A stretch of DNA of 64,000 nt from Nymphaea colorata (lineage: Eukaryota > Streptophyta > Magnoliopsida > Nymphaeales > Nymphaeaceae): the NCBI RefSeq assembly GCF_008831285.2, contig NC_045139.1, forward strand, positions 20,502,412 to 20,566,411, read 5' to 3'. The notes under the pieces were generated by a model, which was given only the letters and a program-made list of their open reading frames with translations, ran no database searches and was not told where the DNA came from. Shown piece after piece: positions 10,144-19,519 of the stretch. Each line of letters starts with the position of its first letter. Position 1 is the stretch's first letter. Both the position numbers and the translations under genes were made by a program.

Positions 10144-12609
10144 ATGATGTCTACTTCAATTGATAACGATGAGTACGACACTAACCGTCCATTGTTCGAC
10201 ATCAAATTGGGTAAAGTCGACCTATACATTGGATGAAATTTAAAGAAAAAGATAGAATGATAGGTGAGTATGATGTTTTGGAAAAACAGAAAGATGATGA
10301 AGTTGTCGTTGCAGCAGAGTGTATGCCACATAAGGGTGGAGCAGGTTGTGAAGAAGAAAAAGGAAGGCAATGAAGGAAAAAGAGAAGGAGGAGGTGGCAA
10401 AACGAAGGGAGATGGCGCAGATATGACAATGTAGGGGAGAAGGAATTTGCATAGAAGGAGGTGGCAGACATGAAGGGATATGGCAGAAGGTCGGACAATG
10501 TAGGAGAAGGAACTTGAGCAGGTGGAAGTGGTAGAACCAAGGGTACACCAGGGAGACAGAATTAGCAGAGGAGAAGGAACTTAAGCATGAGGTGGCGGAA
10601 CCGAGGTTACATGTTCGGGAGACGGACAATGTAGGGGAGAAGGGACTTGAGCAAGAGGAGGTGGTAGAAACAAAGGGACAGTCTGCAGAGACGGAGGAAG
10701 GAGGGGAGGTTGGATTTCAGCGAAAGGACGTGGCGTAAGGGGAGCAACAACTGGAGGTGGAGAATGCATGAGAGAAAATAATGAGAAGGAGAATTTGTTG
10801 TTGGATGAAGCAAAGGGATTAGTGTTAGTGCAGACTGTACATACACTAAAACTTAGAGGTTCTAGATGAAGGAGAAAACTAGATTTCAATGTAGAGGTGG
10901 TGGAGATAGTTAGGAAGAAAAGGAGGCATTTGTGTGACGTCAATGTAAGTAATCTATGTTGTTTATTTAAGTATTTATAATTAAGGTTTTTGTGCATGAT
11001 AATGTCTTTAGTATTTCTATTGCAAAAATGTGGGTGCTGTCAATGGCGGTCAGTCATTAGTTGGTATGAAGTTTTGTCATACTTCTAAAAATAGAGATTG
11101 GGAGAATGCAATTCTTGGGGCTGCTTTCCTATGGTGCAATGGAACTCCAATGAGGGCCCTTGTATGCCCTAGCATAGAAGTGGGATTCTAGGACAAACAC
11201 ATTTGTGTTGGATAGATTCAATATGACGATCACCCTAGAAGATGTTGTTAGGTTGTTGCATATGAGAACCCAAGAAAAATCTGTGGTTGGGATGTCTAGG
11301 TACAACTTGATAGGGAAGAGCAATGACCTTCTAGGGTTGACAGATTTGTAGTTTAAGAAAGTTGTGACCCTTGGGGGAAGGTCAATGTCATTAACTGTTT
11401 CAAAGCTACAAAATAAATTGTAGCATACAAAGCATGATGCACCTTCACAAGAAGCGGATGAAGTATTGAGGTCTTTTCTTGTATACTTATTTGGCATGTG
11501 CCTATTTAGTGACAATTCAGGCTCAAGAATAAGCTGGTGGTATGTTCAATTTTTGAAAGATGCGGACATGATTCATCGCTATGCATGGGGGTAGTTGTGC
11601 TAGCACATCAATGTAGCCAGCTTGAATGATTTAAGGATAGGGTTGCATCTGTGTGATATCTTCATCATGTAAATTTATATGTAAAAAGGATTATCTATCA
11701 TCTTGTAATATCTATATATGTGTTTTCTTTCCAGTTCTAGTTGTGGGAGCACATACCTTCTATTAGACCCACTGTAGAGCATCCATTTCCAAATGCTCTT
11801 CCATTACATGCACAGTGGAGATGTATCAGTCCCAAAGATTACATCAATGCACAGTCATCCAGGTCGATCATATCAAATCTTTAGATGGCTCAGGTATGTA
11901 TACCAAATAGTGTTCATACTGATGCTGGAATACTTGTGTATTGATGATTATTTCATTTTTATGTGTAGGTGTTGTTTAGACCATACATTGGTGGTGACAC
12001 CAATGATTGGATTATCATGAAAGCCTTTGAAATATGATGTAGAGACCTATGGGTGTTTTGCATGAATGAAGTAGAAATACATCATGAAAGTTGTGTCCTC
12101 TTGTAGCATGGTCTTGGCCAGTCGATTCCGTGGACATCCTATCCATACCAGAGATTAAGGAACAAGTATGCTTTTAGGGCTAGAGTTGACTGGCAACTGT
12201 TGTTTCAGAAAATGATCCATAACTAGTGTCATGGTGGTGAAGTTGTCATTGTTTATGATAGTGAGGGGTTTGCACCAAGGTACCTTGAGTAGTATTGGGA
12301 TGTAGTTCATTATCAGGTACCTAAAATCTGTTTAGATGTGCCGCAACTTGGTTTGCCATCCGCAACAATAGCATCATCATCATCGCGAGTGGAGGATGCT
12401 GCTCAGAGAGATATCCACACTAAATAGTGCCAGGATCATATGGGCAGGGAGATTAGAAGAAAAAGATGCCAATATTATGCAGAGACTGCAACCTAGCATC
12501 CTAACCACCTAGTGGAAGAGAGATTGATCATGCTGCCGATTTGATTAAAGAAATTTCTGAATTGAAGAATTTGTTGTCACGACATGATCAAGATAATCTT
12601 ATTTTTTGA
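10144..12609 (+). pseudogene. Plant mobile domain (PMD, MAIN-like) gene, decayed
   Basis: This is a decayed gene of the plant-mobile-domain family, the 'aminotransferase-like, plant mobile domain' found in MAIN/MAIL proteins and in many transposons. The N-terminal frame starts around 10144 (MMSTSIDNDEYD). A Glu/Lys-rich part at 10240-10760 contains imperfect repeats of about 65-70 bp around GAGAAGGAACTTGAGCA (EKELEQ). PMD motifs follow: KWDSRTNTFVLDRFNMTITL at 11178, then EDVVRLLHM; FGMCLFSDNSGSRISWWYV near 11490, then FLKDADMIHRYAWG; and LWEHIPSIRPTVEHPFPNAL near 11740. A short helix (DLIKEISELKNLL) ends at the TGA at 12607-12609. Several stops and frame changes break it. Gaps at about 11660-11735 and 11890-11970 look like introns. 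PMD genes travel with MULE and gypsy elements, which fits the setting. Confidence 0.68.
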
Positions 12610-12699
12610 AGCCTTTTTTTTTATTAACTACCAAGAATATTCTTTTGTTCATAAGAATGTTTAATAAAAGTTAATATTATTTCATTCTCTCATAAACAC

Positions 12700-15470
12700 G
12701 TTGTTATTTCATTATCGCAATCTGTTTTATCTGATTGCTTATCGCCTCTTAGTAAAGCACATTTTTACTGTAAAATAAGCCCATGCAGTGTCCAACTACT
12801 TATCACAATTTGTTTTGTCCAACTACTTATCACCTCTTAAAAATTGTGTTATCATAAAACCCGTCCAAATAGTGTTGTTCTCGCATTTAATTTTTTTGAG
12901 TGCTTATCGCATCCTTGTAAATATGACTTTTTTTTAGTATATCATAAAACGAATCATATAGTTGTGTTATCGCAATCTGTTTTGTCTGAATGCTTATTGC
13001 CTTTTAGTAAATGCATTGTTATCATAAAACCAGTCCATATAGTGTTGTTGTCGTATTTAATATTTTTGAGTGCTTATCACCTACTTGTAAACACAAATTT
13101 ACTTGAATGTCTCGTAAAATGAATCTTGCAGTTGCGTTATCGCAATCTGTTTTATCTGACTGCTTATTGCCTCTTAGTAAACACCTTATTATTTGTAAAA
13201 CCAGTCCATACAATGTCATTGTAGCATTTAATTTTTTTCAAGCATTTATCATGTTCTTGTAAACATGAATTCATTTGAGTGTATCTAAAACGAATCCTGC
13301 AGTACCGTTATCACACTCTATTTTGTCGCATTTAATTTTTTTGAGTGTTTATCACGTGCTTGTAAACATGAATATTTGAGTGCATCATAACACAAATCTT
13401 GCAGTAATGTTATCGCAATCTGTTTTGTCTGACTGCTTAGCCCCCCTTAGTAAACATCATAACACAAATCTTGCGTTTAATATTTGAGTGTCATTGTCAT
13501 ATTTTAATTGTTTTGAGTGCTTATCACGTCCTTGTAAACATCAATTTATTTGTGTGCATCATAAAATGAATCCTATAGTTGCGTTATAGTCATCTGTTTT
13601 GTCGACTGCTTATCGCCTTTTAGTAAACGCCTTGTTAACATAAAGCCAGTCCATATAGTGTCATTGTTGCATTTAATTTTTTTGAGTGCTTATCACGTTC
13701 TTGTAAACACAAGTTTATTCAAGTGTATCGTAAAATGAATCATGTTGTTCCATTATCACAATCTATTTTGTCCGACTGCTTATCGCCTCGGTAAACACCT
13801 TGTTAACATAACCAGTCCATATAGTATAATTGTCGCATTTATTTTTTTTGAGTGTTTATCGCATACTTGTAAACAAGAATTTATTAGAGTGTATTGTAAG
13901 GTGAATCTTGTAATTGCGTTATCACAATCTGTTTACTCTAACTACTTATTGCCTCTTTGTAAACACCTTGTTATCATAAAACCAGTCGATAAAGTGTCGT
14001 TATCGTATTTAATTTTTCTGAGTGTTTATCGTGTCCTTGTTAACACAAATTTACTTGAGCGCATTGTAAAATGAATCATACAGTTGGGTTATCACAATAT
14101 GTTTTGTCTGACTACTTATAGCCTCTTAGTAAATGCCTTGTTATGGTAAAACCAGTCCATACAGTGTTGTTGTCATATTAAATTTTTTCTATTTAATTTT
14201 TTCTAGTGCTTATTGTGTCCTTGAGAACACAAATTTATTTGAGTGTATCGGAAAGGGAATTCTATAGTTGCATTATCACAATCTATTTTGTCCAACTATA
14301 TATCACCTTTTAGTAATGCCTTGTTATCATAAAACCAGTCCATACAATGTCGTTGTTACATTTAATTTTTTTAAGTGCTTATCACTTTCTTGTAAATACG
14401 AATTTAAGTGTATCATAAAGTGAATCCTGGAGTTGTGTTATCATAATTTGTTTTGTCTGACTGTATATTGCCTTTTAGTTAACACTTTGTTATCATAAAG
14501 CCAGTCCATAGAGTATCGTTGTCACATTTATTTTTTATGAGTGTTTATCGCATTCTTGTAAACATGAATTCATTTGAGTGTATCGTAAAACGAATCCTAT
14601 ATTTGCATTCTTGTAATCTACTTTGTACAACTTGCTTATCACCTCTTAATAAACACTTTGTTGTCGTAAAACCAGTCCATATAGTGTCGTCATTGCATTT
14701 AATTTTTTCGAGTGCTTATTATGTCCTTGTAAACACAAATTTATTTGAGTGTATTGTAAAGTGAATCCTATAGTTGCATTATCACAATTTGTATTGTCTG
14801 ATTGCTTATCTCCTCTTAGTAAATGCCTTGCTACCATAAAACCAGTCCATATAGTGTTGTTGTCGCATTTAATTTTTTCGAGTGTTTATCGCTTCTTTGT
14901 AAACATGAATTTATTTGAGTGTATCGTAAATGAATTATGTAGTTGTGTTATCATAATTTGTTTTGTCTGACTGCTTATTACCTCTTATTAAACGCGTTGT
15001 TATCAAAAAACCAATCTATACAGTGTCGTTGTCACATTTATTTTTTTGAGTGCTTATCGCATCCTTGTAAACACAAATTTATTTGAGTGTATCGTCAAAT
15101 AAATCTTGTATTTGCATTCTTAAAATCTATTTTGTATGACTGTTTATTGCCTCTCAGTAAACACCTTGTTATCGTAAAACCAGTCCATATAGTGTCATTG
15201 TCACATTTAATTTTTCTAAGTGCTTATCGTGTCCTTGTAAGACAAATTTATTTAAGTGTCATAAAACAAAATCTACAGTTGCGTTATCGCAATCTGTTTT
15301 GTGGGGACTCATAGTAAACGCATTATTATCATAAAATGAATCCATACAGTGTTATTGTCGCATTTAATTTCATTCTCTCATACAACAATCATGTCATTTA
15401 TTATCGCAATATGTTTTCTTAGATTGCTTATCCCCTCTTAGTAAATGTCTTTTTTTCGTACCAATACATA
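12700..15470. repeat. Satellite-like tandem array, about 170-bp unit, roughly 16 copies
   Basis: A head-to-tail array. Each unit contains GTTATCGCAATCTGTTTTGT, CTGCTTATCGCCTCTTAGTA, ATAAAACCAGTCCATA, TCGCATTTAATTTTTTTGAG and TGCTTATCGC. The anchor CAGTCCATA falls at about 13031, 13202, 13646, 13813, 13983, 14153, 14335, 14502, 14673, 14843, 15012 and 15181, so the spacing is about 170 bp with drift to 160-182. One segment (13310-13640) is rearranged. Copies differ by scattered substitutions, so the array is old. The short open frames inside repeat the same translated unit and are not genes. Confidence 0.9.
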
Positions 15471-15681
15471 CAATGGCATTGTCACATTATGTAATGTTCA
15501 TGTGCTTATCGCATTCACTATTGTTCATGTCAATGGTTTTTGTTTCCTTCTTCTTCATTTGGTTTGGCCTTGTTAGTGAAGCACGTAATGTAACCTACTC
15601 CACCAAGTCATCATGTAGTTGTTTTCGGAGATGTGGTATACTTTCTTGTGAAAAAACAGGTTTGCTGCCATTGTAAATTGC

Positions 15682-16556
15682 TTATGTGTATTTGATCATG
15701 AAAGCACCGCAATCGTACCAGTTGTTTTGGTGGGAAGCATCCTTCTTATGGAAAAAATGCCATTGAATCATGTTGATTCTGCACTGATTCTGTAAGAATT
15801 CTATCACGAACCACAAATCATGTAGTATTGGTCCATGCATTTGCATTGAATTGTAGTTAAAACAAGCTTTGTTCTGCATGTTGAAAATGTATAATACCAA
15901 ATGACGGCACTCTTCCCACAAGGTTGGAAGCAAAACCACTTCAAACGAGTTCAACAAAGGGTCGGGAAGCATATTTTTATTATGCATGAAACCACAACCA
16001 AAGGGCTTTCAACGGACTACACTTTGTACAACATGATAGATGAACATGAAGAATGTTGTAGGTTAAGTATGCTACAAATGCATTTAAAAAAAATAAACTA
16101 CCATGATAGCAGGGCTGAGAATGTAGTGCTTTTTATTCGCCAGTCGTCATTACATTAACTCTATTCATCTAGCAAAACTTGTGAGATGACAAATTATATA
16201 AGTGATCCACTTACCATATTCCCTAACGATAATGTTAATGAGATAGTACTTACAACATTGCTAATCCATTCCTTTGGGCTGAACTCATGAACTATCGTAT
16301 GCAAATCATCACTGAACAAATTATGTTTCTCCTTTTTTATTGTCATCACCTTTTGAAATGGGATATTACCTATTGCCCCTCCCGCATTTATGAATATAGT
16401 CCAAATTGTTCCTACCATACCACACTTAATGCACCCACATGCGATAGTACAGATCGCAGTTGTATGTTTCCATTTTTTGTACTGTTGACAAACAATCGAT
16501 ACTGCAGAGGGATGTTGCTCGGACGTTGTGTATTGTGTATTGTCGACTGCATACAT
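15682..16556 (-). pseudogene. Ulp1/C48 (SUMO-protease-like) domain gene, decayed
   Basis: The minus strand encodes pieces of a C48 cysteine protease of the Ulp1 type, the class carried by Kaonashi-like and CUMULE-like MULEs. FSPKEWISNVVSTIS near 16270 matches the N-terminal 'L.p.eWl.d.vI' helix. RHLVLYIFNMQNKACFNYNS near 15900 aligns with HW.L.V...........YDS. QNNWYDCGAFMIKYT near 15700 is the active-site block with catalytic Cys and the oxyanion Gln. The catalytic Asp of YDS is Asn (YNS) and the Trp after the His is Leu, so activity is doubtful. The interval 16190-15990 is probably an intron or decayed sequence. The upstream part overlaps a tandem duplication. The family cleaves SUMO-like conjugates, but whether transposon copies do is unknown. 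Confidence 0.65.
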
Positions 16557-16980
16557 TTAATGCAACTGCAACAGTTGACAGCTTTATTAAATGTAGTCGA
16601 ATGAGTATCAGAAACAGCAGATGATAGTACATATCATGTGTTGTTCTCTCTCAGATAACCAACTGATATAGCCAAATGTGAGTGAGATGTCACATGTTGT
16701 TCCGCCATTTATTTATGAATACAGTCCAAATTGTTCCCGCCATGCCACATTTAATGCTCATGCATGCGACAATATATATCACTGTGGTATGTTTCCATTT
16801 TTGAGTTGCTAATTAATATACAATAGTCTAGAGGAATGTTGCTTGAACATTCGGAATTGTACGTTATTGACTGTTCATTTAATGCAACCGCATAGGTGTT
16901 AGAAACAACAGCAATAGTACATATCACATGTTTTTCCCTCTCAAATAACCAACTGCTATAGCCGAATGTAGTATTTTATG
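16377..16980. repeat. Two-copy tandem repeat of about 0.3 kb
   Basis: Sequence from about 16377 is repeated from about 16705 with indels. Shared words are TATGAATA.AGTCCAAATTG, CACA.TTAATGC, GTATGTTTCCATTTTT, ATAGTACATATCA and AACCAACTG.TATAGCC. The offset falls from about 325 to 292 bp across the unit. The first copy overlaps the N-terminal part of the Ulp1-like gene, so the duplication took in part of that gene or its promoter. Confidence 0.7.
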
Positions 16981-17718
16981 CTCAAACGTGAACATAAGCT
17001 TGTGTATGGATATACACATCGATTATCGATGCGCATGACTAACGTTATCTTAGATCTAATGTGAACATAAGGTTATTAATGATTGAAGTGTGACATAAGC
17101 ACCATTATCTCTAATTAATTATGCACATATGGAAATCATATGTGTATATATATGTATGAGCAATATTATCGCTACTCAAATGTGATCATAAGCTTGGTTT
17201 GGATATACACGTCAATTAGGTTGTCATTTATTGATGTGTATGACTAATGTTATCTAAATCTAATATGAACATATGGTTGTCAATGACTGAAGTTTGACAT
17301 AAGCACCATTATCTCTGACCGATTGTGCACATATGGATACCATGTGAATATATATGTATGAGCAGTATTATAACTGCTCAAACATGAAAATAAGTTTGGC
17401 ATGGATATACATGTCAAATAGGTTGTCATTTATTGATATGTATGATTAGCGTTATCTAAGATCTAAGGTGAACATATGTTTGTCAATGATCACCATTATC
17501 ACATATGGAAACCATATGTGTATATATATGTATGAACAATATTATCATTCTTTAAACGTAAACAAAAGTTTGGTATGGATATACACGTCAATTAGCTTAT
17601 CATTTATTGATACGTATGACTAACGTTATCTAAGATCTAATGTGAACATATGATTGTCAATGATCAAAGTGTGACATAAGCACTATTATATCTGATCGGT
17701 TGTTTACATATGGAAACC

Positions 17719-17763
<45 letters not shown>

Positions 17764-19010
17764 AGCAGTATTATTGCTGCTCAAACGTGAATATAAGTTT
17801 AGTATGGATATACACATCAATTAGGTTATCATTTATTGATACATATGATTAATGTTATATAAGATATAATGTGAACATATAGTTGTCAATGATCGAAGTG
17901 TGACATAAGCACTATTATCTCTTATCGATTGTGCACATATATAAACGATGTGTGTATATATATATATATGAGCAATATTATCGCAGCTCAAACATGAACA
18001 TAAGCTAGGCATGGATATACACGTCAATTAGGTTGTCATTTATCGATATGTATGACTAACGTTATCTAAGATCTAATTTGAATATATGGTTGTCAATGAT
18101 CGAAGTTTGACATAAGCACTATTATCTCTGATCAATTGAACACATATGAAAATCATGTGTGTGTGTGTGTGTGTGTGTATAAGCAGTATTATTTAGGGCT
18201 GTTCATGAGCGAGTTCGAGCCGAGTTAAGCCAACTCAAACTGGGCTCGAGTGTCTTGAAAGAAACCCAAACTCGGCTTGAGCTCAAGTCAAGTTTGATTT
18301 CATTAGCTCAAATTGGCTGGAGTTCTTAAGCTCGAACTTGGCTTGAGCTGAAAATTGGCTTGTCCTGAGACAAGCATTTTATTAAAAAAATAATTTTAAA
18401 GAAAGAGGTGGCATATAGATTTGAACATGGAACCTCCCATGTACCAGTTACATGCATATCCATTTGAGCAATCTACTTTTTTTGATAATTTTAAATGTTT
18501 TTATATATTTTCTTTCTCGAGCATAACCGAGTTCAACCGAGCCAAGCCCACTTAACTCGAGTTTGACCCATTTAGGTTTTCGAGTTCATTTCTTAACTCG
18601 AACTCTACTCATTTAACAAACGAGTTGAGTTCGAGCCAAGTTTGTCGAGCGAGTTCAAGTATAGCTCGAGTTAACTCGACTCGTTGAACAGCCCTAGTAT
18701 TATAGCTGCTCAAACATGAACATGAACTTGGTGTCGATGTACACATCAATTAGGTTGTCATTTATCAATACGTATGGTTAACGTTATCTAAGATTTAATG
18801 TGAACTTATGGTTATCAATGATCAAAGTGTGACGTAACTACCATCATCTCTTATCAATTGTGCACATATTGAAACCATATGTGTATATGTATGTATAAGC
18901 AATATCATCGCTACTCAAATGTGAACATAAGCTTAGTATGGATATACACGTCAATTAGGTTGTCATTTATCGATACATATGACTAACATTATCTAAAATC
19001 TTGTAAAGCA
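16981..19010. repeat. Tandem array, about 205-bp unit, roughly nine copies
   Basis: A second head-to-tail array with an unrelated unit: GATATACACGTCAATTAGG, TTGTCATTTATCGATACGTA, GACTAACGTTATCTAAGATC, CATATGGTTGTCAATGATC, GACATAAGCACCATTATCTC, CATATGTGTATATATATG and GCAATATTATCGCTGCTCAA. The CAATTAGGTTGTCATTTA anchor falls near 17211, 17412, 17590, 17815, 18027, 18745 and 18950. After removing the hAT insertion the period is about 205 bp (range 178-225). A TG dinucleotide tract has expanded at the same place in two units (about 17727-17748 and 18157-18178). Confidence 0.88.
18193..18695. mobile_element. hAT-type MITE (503 bp) with 8-bp target duplication
   Basis: This is a non-autonomous element inserted in one unit of the 205-bp array. 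Its ends are inverted: TTAGGGCTGTTCA on the left and TGAACAGCCCT on the right, then diverged arms rich in CTCGAG/GAGTTCGAGC. The flanking 8-mers AGTATTAT at 18185-18192 and 18696-18703 are identical. Joining the flanks restores the unit sequence seen in neighbouring repeats (GCAGTATTATAGCTGCTC). An 8-bp duplication and a TAGGG start fit the hAT superfamily. No transposase is encoded. A diverged partial relative lies at 46320-46470. Confidence 0.85.
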
Positions 19011-19029
19011 TGGTTGTCATTTATGTTGT

Positions 19030-19510
19030 TTTAGGATGTTATATTTTCAGGTATGGGAATATTTAATCCTAAATGCAACATGTGGTTCAGAGAATAATGT
19101 TATTTATATCAAAGTAATGGTAAAACTGATGAAGTGCTTAATTTTGTGAGACATGTCTACTAACTTACAAAACGAGATTAGTGTTGTTTATGTAGATGCA
19201 TCAGAGATGTGATAACACTGTTTGTGTTTATTTGTATACATGTCAATCATATGAATATATCATGGATGAGATAATATTATGATTACACATATAGATATAT
19301 GACAGTCATATGAATATATCTTAGATGAGATAATGTTGTTGTTAAACATATATTCATGGCAATCATATGGATATATCATAAGTGAGCTAATGTTGCTTTA
19401 CGCATATTGACATGACAATCATATGGATAGATCATAGATGAGATAATACTATACTTGTTTGAATATATATGAAAATTATTTATATATCAGCGATGAGATA
19501 ATACTATTGT
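19030..19510. repeat. Short tandem array, about 57-bp unit (GATGAGATAAT)
   Basis: After a lead-in at 19030-19240 come about five copies of a unit with CAATCATATGGATATATCAT then GATGAGATAATGTTG. The GATGAGATAAT word falls at about 19265, 19324, 19381, 19437 and 19492, so the period is 55-59 bp. Both lead-in and array are homologous to 47285-48060, where the lead-in words ATGTTATTTGTATCAAAG and GGCATGTCTACTAACTT reappear before a GAGATAATGTTG array of the same period. The array stops where the gypsy element begins. Confidence 0.82.
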
Positions 19511-19519
19511 TAAGATAAC

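Noticed and set aside
10098-10997. Overlapping Ser/Pro/Leu-rich minus-strand frames
   Set aside because: They are antisense to the purine-rich EKELEQ repeat of the PMD gene and show no domain.
12844-15314. Many similar 60-110 codon frames (CLSPLSKH, IKPVHIVLLS and similar)
   Set aside because: They are translations of the 170-bp tandem unit, not a gene family.
12700-19510. Possible CRISPR array
   Set aside because: Units are long, contiguous and diverged with no unique spacers, and the DNA is plant nuclear.
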